A DNA stretch of 21,255 nucleotides from Firmicutes bacterium UBA4882 (GTDB taxonomy: Bacteria > Bacillota > UBA4882), in contig DHDG01000002.1 of assembly GCA_002399265.1 (NCBI GenBank), forward strand, positions 75,215 to 96,469, read 5' to 3'. Shown one piece after another: positions 1 to 7,204 of the stretch (positions are counted from its first letter, which is position 1; every line of letters starts with the position of its first letter). The notes beneath the pieces are model-generated. The model worked only from the letters and a program-made list of their open reading frames with translations. It ran no database searches and was not told where the DNA came from. Made by a program: the position numbers and the translations under genes.

Positions 1-2
1 CG

Positions 3-983
3 ACCACAAACCTGGCGATTAGAGACTTTCCAACTAACGGCATCGTGTCCGGAAAATATTTACTACTGGATAGTCGCCTGAAAACTGACAAAAACGGCAA
101 ACCCTACATTAATGGGGTTCTCGGGGACAACACCGGTAAAATCAGTCTCAAAATTTGGGGCGCTGGCCAGGAATTTCAGGAACAGATCACGCCCGGTTGC
201 GTTATAGAAATACGTAACGCACAAGTGCGAGAATTCAATGGGTTTCTTCAAATTGAGCTGGATGCCGCCCGGAAAAACACTTATCAGATTTACGAAGCTA
301 ATTCGGAAGAGGTGATCGCGCTACTGCCGGTAACTCCGTCCGACCGTGATGAGTTATGGCAGCAGATTGAAACGGCAGTGGCATCTGTAACGGCTACCCA
401 CTACAAAAATCTGCTACAAAGGATTTTTGGGAATAAGGAAACCCAGCGGCTTTTCCGCAATATTCCTGCGGGGGCGCGCAAACATCATGCTTATATTGGT
501 GGACTGATGGAGCATACCGCCCGGGTAGCCGCCTTATGCGTCAAGATGGCTCAGGTATACCCCGAAGCTGATCATAATCTGTTAGTCGCCGGGGCATTAC
601 TCCATGATATCGGCAAAATTGAAACATATAATCTGAGCCGCGGGTTTGATATGACCGACGACGGGCGTTTTTTTGGGCATTTGGTAATTGGGGCGCGCTT
701 AGTGGAACAGGAGATCACGCGCATGCGCACTGATGAAGGACTGGCATTTCCGGAGCAGGCCGCCCAAAAACTACTGCATTTATTGTTAAGCCATCATGGC
801 ACACTGGAGTGGGGTTCACCGGTAGAACCGTTGATTCTGGAAGCCTGCCTCCTACACCATGCCGATAATTTGGATGCGCAAGCGATGCGATTTGGCGCAG
901 CCCGTCGTGACGCGGTCGGGAAAGACTGGGTATATGATGAAACGCTTGCCCGCACTATTTTTGTCGGAGATGCCGATGTATAA
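3..983 (+). CDS. yhaM: 3'-5' exoribonuclease YhaM family (5' partial)
   Basis: Cytoplasmic HD-domain exoribonuclease that degrades RNA from the 3' end. The frame is open to the left edge of the window, and the residues before the internal GTG at 45 (…LAIRDFPTNGIVSGKYLL) continue the expected N-terminal OB-fold, so the true start lies upstream; GTG 45 has no Shine-Dalgarno sequence. An OB-fold nucleic-acid-binding region occupies about visible residues 1-90 (KTDKNGKPYINGVLGDNTGK). An HD metal-dependent phosphohydrolase domain follows, with GGLMEHTARVA, the HDIGK motif at about visible residue 201, and later HH and HHADNLDA motifs. About 326 residues are visible, close to the usual length of about 314, so little is missing. 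An exported TPR protein follows 82 bp downstream. Confidence 0.9.
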   Translation, partial: TTNLAIRDFPTNGIVSGKYLLLDSRLKTDKNGKPYINGVLGDNTGKISLKIWGAGQEFQEQITPGCVIEIRNAQVREFNGFLQIELDAARKNTYQIYEANSEEVIALLPVTPSDRDELWQQIETAVASVTATHYKNLLQRIFGNKETQRLFRNIPAGARKHHAYIGGLMEHTARVAALCVKMAQVYPEADHNLLVAGALLHDIGKIETYNLSRGFDMTDDGRFFGHLVIGARLVEQEITRMRTDEGLAFPEQAAQKLLHLLLSHHGTLEWGSPVEPLILEACLLHHADNLDAQAMRFGAARRDAVGKDWVYDETLARTIFVGDADV

Positions 984-1065
984 AAATATTGGAGGATAAA
1001 TAACGCAACTGTCGAATTTTTTCATGTGCCGTCTGGATCCGATTACGGAAAGGGGAGAACTTCCT

Positions 1066-2226
1066 TTGAAAAAAGGGTTTATCATCTTAACAATCATCAT
1101 CAGTGTTGCGGTTTTTGCAACTGCCATCATACATGCTCAGGACAAAGCAAGTATCGAAGATTTGCTTAAGCAGGCGGCCGAAAAACAGCAGCAGGGCGAT
1201 ATCGATGGGGCTATCACACTCTACAACCAAGTAATTAGCATTGATGCACAGAATTATGTAGCCTACCATAACCTTGGTATTGCCTATATCATTCAGAAGA
1301 AATGGGATGCCGCGATCGATGCGTTAATTCAGGCACAGCTGATTGATCCCATCAAAGGCGAGGATTCTTATCTGGCTGGCTTTGCTTATATGAATATAAA
1401 GGATTTTGAAAGAGCGATTGTCAAGTTTAAACGTGCTATTCAGCTTAATTACAATGGGCCTGACGTCTATGCTTCGCTGGCCAACGCCTGCCAAATGACA
1501 GGCAAGTCTACGGAAGCCTTGGCCGCAGTGCAGGATGGCATTAAGGCCAACCCGGATTCGGTTAATTTGTGGCTACTCTCAGCTGGTTTTAATATGACGA
1601 TGGGTAAGACCGATCAGGCAATAGCAGCTTATCAGAAGGTTATTGCGTTGGATCCGAGTGTTATTCCGGTTTACAACATGCTGGGTTCGATCTACTCCAT
1701 GAGCAACAGATACGAGGAAGCCGCGGCCGTTTTGAAAAAGGGAGTAGAAACCCACCCCAAAAACACGGATGGTTTCATACTCTTAAGCTCGGTTTATTAC
1801 GAGCTTGACAAAATGGATGATGCTTTGCTTGCCGCGCGTAAGGCGGTTGAGTTGGATCCCAAAAAGGCAGATGCTCTGTCGAATCTTGGGTACATTTATG
1901 CCGAAAGAAACGAGCGGTTGAAAGAAGCGCTTGATTTATGCACTCAGGCGGCAGTGCTGGCACCGAAAAACCCCAGTATCTTGGATAGCCTCGGATGGGT
2001 GCAGTTTAAAAACGGACAGACTGCTGCTGCTATTGCAACCTTGCAGCAAGTGGTCGCACTTGATCGGTCGGAAGGATGGGCCCACTATCATCTGGCAGTA
2101 ATCTATCTTGCGCAGAATCAAAAGCAAAAAGCAGTTGACGAATACCGGCTTGCGGAAAAGTGTCCGACTTTTAGTAGAAAGTTGGTTGTGGAGCTGGCCG
2201 TGCTGAAAAAGAAACTGGGGCTATAA
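1066..2226 (+). CDS. exported TPR-repeat protein
   Basis: An exported protein made almost wholly of tetratricopeptide repeats, expected to act as a protein-protein scaffold outside the cytoplasmic membrane; its partner is unknown. The TTG at 1066 is preferred over the in-frame ATG at 1024 because AGGGGAG (1051-1057) lies 8 nt upstream and translation then starts with MKKGFIILTIII, a clean signal peptide with a likely cut after IHA. The rest (386 aa in total) shows about ten 34-residue repeats with the usual pattern, for example YHNLGIAYIIQKKWDAAI, ALSNLGYIYAERNERLKEAL and AHYHLAVIYLAQNQKQKAV. No lipobox cysteine follows the signal, so it is either secreted or held by an uncleaved helix. It is followed after 46 bp by a small membrane protein, probably in the same transcript. 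Confidence 0.85.
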   Translation: MKKGFIILTIIISVAVFATAIIHAQDKASIEDLLKQAAEKQQQGDIDGAITLYNQVISIDAQNYVAYHNLGIAYIIQKKWDAAIDALIQAQLIDPIKGEDSYLAGFAYMNIKDFERAIVKFKRAIQLNYNGPDVYASLANACQMTGKSTEALAAVQDGIKANPDSVNLWLLSAGFNMTMGKTDQAIAAYQKVIALDPSVIPVYNMLGSIYSMSNRYEEAAAVLKKGVETHPKNTDGFILLSSVYYELDKMDDALLAARKAVELDPKKADALSNLGYIYAERNERLKEALDLCTQAAVLAPKNPSILDSLGWVQFKNGQTAAAIATLQQVVALDRSEGWAHYHLAVIYLAQNQKQKAVDEYRLAEKCPTFSRKLVVELAVLKKKLGL

Positions 2227-2272
2227 TGGGCGATAATGCCAGATAGCGGGTTAAAGAATCGGAGGGGTTTTT

Positions 2273-2791
2273 TTGACGGAACTGCAGGAGCCGCAATTGT
2301 TACAGGACGACATCAAAATTCAAAAGGCCAAAAGACCTAAGTCGGTCTGGTTTATTCTGATTTTTGATATTTTGGTCTTTTGCTACACTCTGCTGGCAGC
2401 ACGTGATTTATATTGGATGGGCGGCCAGGATATGCAGGCCGTTATACTGGTGGTAGCGGGATTATGTTATCTGACTTTAGGCATTTTCTGTTTCAGAGTA
2501 AATATTTGGGCACTGGCTGTGCAGGGCGTATTTTCCCTGATCATTACGATCTGGTATACGATTGACGCTGTCAGAGGGATTTCGCAGGCGCTTTTATATT
2601 ATCACGCCGCCTATGTTGATTCCGAAAAGTTCTGGTTTTTGATTAAGCAGGGAGTGCTCAGCTCAGGGCCGCGGCTAATCGTAAACATCATTTTGTTCGT
2701 GTTGTCTTTACTCCTGTTTTTAAATACCCTGAAAACCAAACGCGGTGTCAACACAAAGACCAAAAGACAATCACCTTACCATACTAAGTGA
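2273..2791 (+). CDS. hypothetical four-helix integral membrane protein
   Basis: I do not recognise the family. The TTG start is set by GGAGGGG (2261-2267), 5 nt upstream. The 172-aa product has a short charged N-terminus (about 25 residues) and four hydrophobic segments at roughly residues 26-43, 55-76, 79-99 and 133-150, with a loop of about 30 residues rich in Tyr between helices 3 and 4 and a basic C-terminal tail (KTKRGVNTKTKRQ). This pattern suggests a small inner-membrane protein with both ends in the cytoplasm. It follows the TPR gene after 46 bp and is closed by an intrinsic terminator, so the two probably share a transcript. No catalytic motif is visible. Confidence 0.7.
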   Translation: MTELQEPQLLQDDIKIQKAKRPKSVWFILIFDILVFCYTLLAARDLYWMGGQDMQAVILVVAGLCYLTLGIFCFRVNIWALAVQGVFSLIITIWYTIDAVRGISQALLYYHAAYVDSEKFWFLIKQGVLSSGPRLIVNIILFVLSLLLFLNTLKTKRGVNTKTKRQSPYHTK

Positions 2792-2804
2792 ATGATCCGT
2801 TGTT

Positions 2805-2832
2805 GCCGGGCGCTTTTGTGTCCGGCTTTTTT
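2805..2832 (+). terminator. intrinsic terminator after the 2273-2791 membrane-protein gene
   Basis: GCCGG (2805-2809) pairs with CCGGC (2822-2826) across a 12-nt loop, followed directly by six T. It lies 13 bp after the stop codon of the membrane-protein gene. The stem is short but GC-rich. Confidence 0.7.
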
Positions 2833-2974
2833 ATGTGGTGGCGTGCCACCTGGATGATCTATAATAATTAAAAAATCTGTAACAATTTGGGGAAATTCGT
2901 TAATCCTGTTGTCATAACCATAAGATAGAATCAGGATGAACAGAGGTAGATTCTGCGAAAGAGAGGGTTCTCAT

Positions 2975-3694
2975 ATGAATCGAAAATTAGTATGGGTAGG
3001 TTTTATTGCTGGTATCATAATGGTCTGCTTGACAGTTACCCCGGCATTGGCTAACAGCACTAACCAATTGGGGAGTTGGTCACTCTCAGCCGATTATCAT
3101 TTTACTATTGCCGAATGGGGCTGGGATCTGGATCTTAACTGCAACTACGAAGGCTGGTTGTGGGTCACGGCAGTTGATAAGGGCGACGCAACATGGTTTG
3201 GCCATATCGGGGTTGCGGAAACTGATAATTGGAACTGGGATAATGTTGGCACGGAGGCCGATGTTGACCTGTATAATTTTGGTGCCGGAGTTCGGCACAG
3301 AATCGTCGGCCCGCTGGCATTCGGAATCGAGGCCGATCTTCATGCACTCAAAGGTGTTGACGCAGTTGCCTTTCAGCTTTACTCAGGTAATCTGATGGTC
3401 GGGCCAATTATCTCTAAAGACGTTGACATGTTGTTGGGAACCTGGACATTAAAGGCGCACGCCATGGTAGGCCCCGGTCTACAGATGGCTTCCGCCACGC
3501 ATCATGATACACATACTTTTTGCGGGGTGGCAGTAGACATGGGAGCCGAACTTGGCTACCTCCTCTTTGATACTTTGGGCGTGTCTGCCTCAATTAACCA
3601 GAAATACGAAATGTCTCCCTGGGGTGAGGGCAGCAGCAATTTGTACTCAAGCGATCAATTGGCCTATGTATTTAGTGGCGTATTGCGCTTCTAG
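2975..3694 (+). CDS. secreted beta-barrel-like protein, candidate outer-membrane protein
   Basis: The ATG at 2975 is chosen over the in-frame ATG at 2936 because GAGAGGG (2961-2967) lies 7 nt upstream and the protein then begins with a signal peptide (MNRKLVWVGFIAG… with a likely cut after PALA). The mature part, about 213 aa, has no lipobox and few cysteines. It consists of short alternating hydrophobic/polar stretches rich in Gly, Trp and Tyr, such as YNFGAGVRHRIVGPLAFGIE and AVDMGAELGYLLFDTLGVSA, and ends in YVFSGVLRF. Alternating strands plus a C-terminal Phe are typical of 8-10-stranded outer-membrane barrels assembled by BamA. The gene stands alone between two terminators. If the barrel reading is right, the host would be a diderm member of the Bacillota; otherwise it is a secreted all-beta protein of unknown role. 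The family is not identified. Confidence 0.65.
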   Translation: MNRKLVWVGFIAGIIMVCLTVTPALANSTNQLGSWSLSADYHFTIAEWGWDLDLNCNYEGWLWVTAVDKGDATWFGHIGVAETDNWNWDNVGTEADVDLYNFGAGVRHRIVGPLAFGIEADLHALKGVDAVAFQLYSGNLMVGPIISKDVDMLLGTWTLKAHAMVGPGLQMASATHHDTHTFCGVAVDMGAELGYLLFDTLGVSASINQKYEMSPWGEGSSNLYSSDQLAYVFSGVLRF

Positions 3695-3732
3695 CCAATT
3701 TGGCGGTAGCATACTCCCCAAACGTCCTCAAA

Positions 3733-3759
3733 GCCCTCTAAAAAGAGGGCACTTTTTTT
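3733..3759 (+). terminator. intrinsic terminator after beta-barrel-like gene
   Basis: A perfect 7-bp stem GCCCTCT (3733-3739) / AGAGGGC (3744-3750) with an AAAA loop, then AC and seven T. It isolates the beta-barrel-like gene from the ABC transporter operon downstream. Confidence 0.9.
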
Positions 3760-3869
3760 GTGTGGCATGCCCAGATGTATTTTTGCTCTCGAACCAATTA
3801 ATTGCAGGAAATCGTCTCGGCTTGAGGAATTATTTGAAAAGGCCGACTAATTAAAGGGGGATGAAAAAT

Positions 3870-4634
3870 ATGAAGAGCAAACTATTGATTTTCTCCACTT
3901 TAGTTCTGGTCATTGCCCTGGTTTTGGGCATTTCCGGGTGCAAAAAGGAAGAGGAGAAAACCACACTCATCATGGGCACCGAGGCATCATTTCCACCGTT
4001 TGAGTTTACTGATGAAAACAATGAACCCATAGGTTTTGATGTTGACCTCGCCAGGGCCGTTGCTGAGGAAATGGGTCTGGAACTGGAAGTTCGCGATCAA
4101 CCGTTTGACGGATTGATTGGCGCACTGCAGGCTAACCAGATCGACATTGTCGCGGCTGGTATGACCATCACGCCAGAACGCCAAGAAACAGTTGCCTTTT
4201 CCAATCCGTATTACAATGCCAAACAATCTGTAATCGTGCGTGCCGGCGAAAATCTGGTTACCTCTATGGAGGATCTTGCCAACCTGAATATCGCCGTGCA
4301 GATGGGAACCACCGGCGCCGCTAAGGCCGAGGAAATCAAAGGCACAGCCGATGACACCAGCCTGAAGCAGTACGAAAAAGTTAACGAAGCCTTTATGGAG
4401 CTTACCAATGGCAGGGTCGACGCCATCATTATTGACGTTCCGGTCGGTGCCAGCTACATGAAGCAGTTTGAAGGACTCGAAGTTGTCGAGGCAATCGATT
4501 TTGAAGACGAGCAGTTTGGTATTGCAGTCCGCAAGGATAATGAAGAATTGCTCAATGACGTCAATACGGCGCTTGATAATATCATGAGTTCCGGTAAATA
4601 TGACGAATTGATTCAGAAATGGTTTGGCCAATAA
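3870..4634 (+). CDS. glnH: polar amino-acid ABC transporter substrate-binding lipoprotein
   Basis: Extracytoplasmic binding protein of a glutamine/arginine-type ABC importer. The signal peptide ends in a lipobox (ISGC), so the mature protein is a lipid-anchored lipoprotein. It has a family 3 solute-binding fold: TEASFPPFEF at the start of lobe 1, IGFDVDLARAVAEEMG, DGLIGALQANQIDIVAAGMTITPER, and the lobe 2 motif QMGTTGAAKA. Two starts are possible: ATG 3861 abuts the AAAGGGGG Shine-Dalgarno (3853-3860) with no spacing, whereas ATG 3870 has 9 nt, so 3870 is preferred (254 aa). It is the first gene of an operon with the permease and the ATPase. The exact substrate cannot be read from sequence; glutamine, arginine or a similar polar amino acid is likely. 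The symbol is given by family. Confidence 0.9.
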   Translation: MKSKLLIFSTLVLVIALVLGISGCKKEEEKTTLIMGTEASFPPFEFTDENNEPIGFDVDLARAVAEEMGLELEVRDQPFDGLIGALQANQIDIVAAGMTITPERQETVAFSNPYYNAKQSVIVRAGENLVTSMEDLANLNIAVQMGTTGAAKAEEIKGTADDTSLKQYEKVNEAFMELTNGRVDAIIIDVPVGASYMKQFEGLEVVEAIDFEDEQFGIAVRKDNEELLNDVNTALDNIMSSGKYDELIQKWFGQ

Positions 4635-4663
4635 TCCCAGGAAGTTAGAACAAGGCCGGTCCG

Positions 4664-4690
4664 GAGCCGATTCGGGCCGGCTCTTATTCT
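4664..4690 (+). terminator. possible leaky terminator/stabilising hairpin between glnH and glnP
   Basis: GAGCCG (4664-4669) pairs with CGGCTC (4678-4683) across an 8-nt loop, followed by a mixed T-rich tract (TTATTCTAT). It sits in the 107-bp gap between the binding protein and permease genes. A weak terminator or 3' stem-loop here would let the binding protein be made in excess of the membrane parts, as is usual for such operons. Confidence 0.45.
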
Positions 4691-4741
4691 ATCTACCCTC
4701 CGGTAATTGGTACAGACTTACAACGGAGAGTTGGTGAACCT

Positions 4742-5395
4742 TTGTTTGATTTTGAGATGTTATGGAGTAACTTCCCTTATTTGCTTAAGGGTGCGGTTGT
4801 CTCACTACAGGTCACAGTATTCTCCATTATTTTTGGTATTATCCTGGGGCTCTTTGTGGCTTTGGGCAGGCTTTCCGGCGCACGGATTATCAGGTTTGTG
4901 TGCGCCGCCTTCGTCGAATTCATCAGAGGAACGCCTCTGTTAGTGCAAATCTATATTGTTTATTTCGCCCTGCCGCAGCTTGGCGTTCAACTGGATCCGA
5001 TTCCGGCAGGAGTCTTAGCCATTGGCATCAATAGTGGAGCTTACAACTCCGAGATCTTCCGTGGCGGAATACAATCGATCGACAAAGGCCAGACTGAGGC
5101 AGCCAGATCCCAGGGCATGACCTACTGGCAGACGATGCGTTATGTTATTCTGCCGCAGGCATTGCGCAGGATTATTCCGCCTCTTGGTAATGAGTTCGTG
5201 ACCTTGATCAAAGACTCCTCACTTGTCTCGATCATGTCAGTACACGAGTTAACCTTCCGGGCAAAGCTCGTCGCGGCCCGTACCTACAATTACTTTACCA
5301 TGTACATCGGGACCGCAATCATCTACTTTATCATGACGTTCATTACATCTAAACTACTGGGCCTGCTCGAGAGGAGGTTGCGTATCAGTGATTAA
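4742..5395 (+). CDS. glnP: polar amino-acid ABC transporter permease
   Basis: Membrane permease of the HisM/GlnP family, which passes the amino acid across the cytoplasmic membrane. The TTG at 4742 gives MFDFEMLWSNFPYLLKGAVV, the usual N-terminus for this family; GGAGAG (4725-4730) lies 11 nt upstream, slightly far, so ATG 4757 is a minor alternative. The 217-aa protein has about five membrane helices. It carries the EAA loop that contacts the ATPase (TEAARSQGMTYWQTMRYVILPQALRRIIPPLGNEF), preceded by the conserved AYNSEIFRGGI stretch. Its 3' end overlaps the start of the ATPase gene by 8 nt, indicating translational coupling. Confidence 0.9.
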   Translation: MFDFEMLWSNFPYLLKGAVVSLQVTVFSIIFGIILGLFVALGRLSGARIIRFVCAAFVEFIRGTPLLVQIYIVYFALPQLGVQLDPIPAGVLAIGINSGAYNSEIFRGGIQSIDKGQTEAARSQGMTYWQTMRYVILPQALRRIIPPLGNEFVTLIKDSSLVSIMSVHELTFRAKLVAARTYNYFTMYIGTAIIYFIMTFITSKLLGLLERRLRISD

Positions 5396-6110
5396 GGTCG
5401 ACAACCTGCACAAGTATTTCGGAAGACTGGAAGTTTTAAAGGGAGTCAACACTGAGATTAAGGCTGGGGAAGTGGTAGTCATTCTGGGGCCTTCCGGCTC
5501 GGGAAAAAGTACTTTGCTAAGGTGCTTAAACCTTTTGGAGAAACCGACTTCGGGCAAGATCTGGGTAGACGGCCAGGAAGTCACCCATCCGAAAGTTAAC
5601 ATCTATAAAGTCCGAGAAGAAATCGGAATGGTATTTCAGCAGTTTAATCTCTATCCCCATCTTACGGTGCTGAAGAATATTGCACTAGCTCCCATTAAAG
5701 TCCGTCAAAAGAGTAAAGAAGAGGCTGATTCCATCGCGTTGCAGTTGCTGGATCGAGTAGGACTGAGCGAAAAAGCACTGAGCTATCCGCGGCAGCTCTC
5801 CGGCGGGCAGCAGCAAAGGGTGGCGATTGCCCGTGCTATGGCAATGCAGCCGAAAGTGATGCTGTTTGATGAACCGACCTCGGCATTGGATCCTGAAATG
5901 ATCAGCGAAGTCTTAAACGTCATGAAAGACTTGGCCAGCGAAGGCATTACCATGGTCTGCGTGACACATGAAATGGGCTTTGCGCGTGAAGTAGCCGACC
6001 GGGTGCTATTCATCGATGGTGGCGTCATTGTCGAGGAAGGGCGGCCAAGTGAAATATTTAATAACCCCAAGAGCGAACGCACGCAGCTTTTCCTAAGTAA
6101 AATTCTCTAG
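5388..6110 (+). CDS. glnQ: polar amino-acid ABC transporter ATP-binding protein
   Basis: Cytoplasmic ATPase subunit that powers the amino-acid importer encoded just upstream. All motifs are intact in the 240-aa product: Walker A GPSGSGKST (about 34-42), Q-loop FQQFNLYPH (Q85), signature LSGGQQQR (137-144), Walker B VMLFDEP with Glu162, and H-loop VTHEMGF (His194). The GTG start at 5388 overlaps the permease gene by 8 nt and is preceded by GAGGAGG. It is the last gene of the operon: an 11-bp tandem repeat and a strong terminator follow. Confidence 0.95.
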   Translation: MIKVDNLHKYFGRLEVLKGVNTEIKAGEVVVILGPSGSGKSTLLRCLNLLEKPTSGKIWVDGQEVTHPKVNIYKVREEIGMVFQQFNLYPHLTVLKNIALAPIKVRQKSKEEADSIALQLLDRVGLSEKALSYPRQLSGGQQQRVAIARAMAMQPKVMLFDEPTSALDPEMISEVLNVMKDLASEGITMVCVTHEMGFAREVADRVLFIDGGVIVEEGRPSEIFNNPKSERTQLFLSKIL

Positions 6111-6121
6111 GCGGAACGCCA

Positions 6122-6174
6122 AGCGGCGATCCAGCGGCGATCCATTGACGATCCAGCGGTGATCCATTGGCGAC
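6122..6174. repeat. 11-bp tandem repeat after glnQ
   Basis: Four complete degenerate 11-bp units (AGCGGCGATCC, AGCGGCGATCC, ATTGACGATCC, AGCGGTGATCC) and a partial fifth, starting 11 bp after the glnQ stop codon and ending 11 bp before the terminator stem. The unit is not a multiple of three and no reading frame uses it. No function is evident. Confidence 0.8.
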
Positions 6175-6185
6175 GTGTAATCCAG

Positions 6186-6230
6186 ACTTTAAGCACTCGG
6201 TAGTGAATCACTGAGTGCTTTAAGTTTTTT
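6186..6230 (+). terminator. terminator of the amino-acid transporter operon, overlapping the mug 3' end
   Basis: ACTTTAAGCACTC (6186-6198) pairs with GAGTGCTTTAAGT (6213-6225) with one mismatch, extended inward by AGTG/CACT around an AAT loop, then followed by a run of six T (6225-6230). The T tract is only on the plus-strand side, so it serves the glnQ operon. The hairpin covers the stop codon and last codons of the oppositely oriented mug gene. Confidence 0.85.
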
Positions 6231-6740
6231 ATAAAGCCCTAACATCTCGGAGTAGGGCAGGCGCACGAGACCGCTCGGTGAAGGCAGTACAAAGTCAATC
6301 ACACCAGGGACCACCGGGCTTTCTTGTATACCGGCGGCGACTTTGCGGCGATCCGCATACTGACTGTAAACCCCGATACCATTGAAGGCCGCAATTCTGG
6401 GGCTGTAAAGACCTATTAAAGTTCTTAGACGGCGGCGACCGCTTTCATATTCTTCAGGTGTGATTTCGGCTGCTGTTTGGGTCACCCGCGCAACAATATT
6501 GGTCAGGCCAAAACCTAATCTTGCCAATTCAACGTCTTCTTCAGGGCGATAGCGTCTGGGAGTCAACTGCGCGTCAGCCAGTAGTTTCCAGAAACGATTA
6601 CTATGGCCGGCGTAATGATGACCGATTGATCCGGAACGTAGTCCAGGGTTGAATCCCACAAAGAGGATTTTCATATTCTGAACTAAGATATCGGGCAATT
6701 CTCCTATGTTCTGGTCTAGAATATCTGACGATTCTCTCAA
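6189..6740 (-). CDS. mug: mismatch-specific DNA glycosylase (Mug family)
   Basis: DNA repair enzyme that removes uracil or thymine mispaired with guanine. Motif 1 is FVGFNPGLRSG (the Asn of NPG, about residue 31, is the catalytic position in the family), followed by GHHYAGHSNRFWKLL, the LTNIVAR stretch, and the second active-site motif VLPSPSGLVRLP. It has 183 aa against about 168 for E. coli Mug. The TTG start at 6740 is supported by AAGGAG 9 nt upstream on the minus strand. The first 22 residues before the conserved core hold a small duplication (DILDQN / DILVQN). It is divergent from a DUF559 gene, with only 41 bp between the two starts. Its last codons lie inside the terminator of the oppositely oriented glnQ operon. 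Confidence 0.9.
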   Translation of the reverse strand: MRESSDILDQNIGELPDILVQNMKILFVGFNPGLRSGSIGHHYAGHSNRFWKLLADAQLTPRRYRPEEDVELARLGFGLTNIVARVTQTAAEITPEEYESGRRRLRTLIGLYSPRIAAFNGIGVYSQYADRRKVAAGIQESPVVPGVIDFVLPSPSGLVRLPYSEMLGLYKKLKALSDSLPSA

Positions 6741-6781
6741 GTATCAGCACTCCTTTTCGAGTATAACGGAGGGATAAAGCC

Positions 6782-7144
6782 ATGTCCGCCAAACCGTCCA
6801 AAAAGGTAATCCGAAATTTCGGAGAGACAAAAGGCGAAGCCATCATGCGCCAGGCATTGGAAATGAAAAAGATACCTTTTGAGCAGGAGGCTATGATCGG
6901 CTACTATCGAGTGGACTTCCTAATCGAAAGTGCCAAAGCAGTAATTGAAATTGATGGCGTCTCCCATATAGTTTTGGATACCCAAAAACGCGACATGCGT
7001 AAGAGTGACTTTCTGCAGGAGCAGGGCTATATCCTGTTCCGTTTCAGTGATGAGGCCATATTCAAAGATGTCTTTGCCTGTCTTGCCGAAGTTCAGCAGC
7101 ACATCAAAGCCTACAGCAAATGGAAGGTTACTCCCGGGTCTTAG
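6782..7144 (+). CDS. DUF559 / Vsr-like PD-(D/E)XK fold protein
   Basis: A 120-aa stand-alone DUF559 protein, a family structurally related to the very-short-patch repair endonuclease Vsr. The nuclease core is visible: VDFLI (Asp45), then AVIEIDG (Glu56, Asp58), a following H62, QKRDMRKSDFLQEQGY and LFRFSDEAIF. The spacing matches a PD-(D/E)XK active site, so metal-dependent DNA cleavage is plausible but not shown by sequence alone. The ATG start has GGAGGG (6768-6773) 8 nt upstream. It faces away from the Mug glycosylase gene over 41 bp, which may mean a shared repair role. A long perfect palindrome begins 3 bp after its stop codon. Confidence 0.8.
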   Translation: MSAKPSKKVIRNFGETKGEAIMRQALEMKKIPFEQEAMIGYYRVDFLIESAKAVIEIDGVSHIVLDTQKRDMRKSDFLQEQGYILFRFSDEAIFKDVFACLAEVQQHIKAYSKWKVTPGS

Positions 7145-7147
7145 GCC

Positions 7148-7198
7148 GGATCAAAATGACCCGATTGGGGACAGTCCCCAATCGGGTCATTTTGATCC
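7148..7198. repeat. perfect 25-bp-arm palindrome, REP-like
   Basis: Left arm 7148-7172 and right arm 7174-7198 are exact reverse complements around a single A. The arm runs GGATCAAAATGACCCGATTG then GGGAC. It contains TTGGGGACAGT at its centre, a core nearly shared with the long hairpin at 10717-10795. It lies between the convergent DUF559 and malic enzyme genes, where it could also block read-through, although no T tract follows on either strand. Confidence 0.9.
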
Positions 7199-7204
7199 AA
7201 GTAA

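Noticed and set aside
2860..2865. TATAAT upstream of the beta-barrel-like gene
   Set aside because: No acceptable -35 lies 16-18 bp upstream and no TG extension is present; the small palindrome at 2837-2850 does not settle it.
3987..4631. 214-codon open frame on the minus strand
   Set aside because: It lies entirely opposite glnH, has no ribosome binding site or recognisable domain, and the plus-strand gene is unmistakable.
4707..4943. Open frame overlapping the start of glnP
   Set aside because: It is in another frame of a clear permease gene, with no domain support.
7148..7198. Palindrome considered as a bidirectional terminator
   Set aside because: Position fits, but there is no T tract on either side; it is better described as a REP-like palindrome that might incidentally slow transcription.
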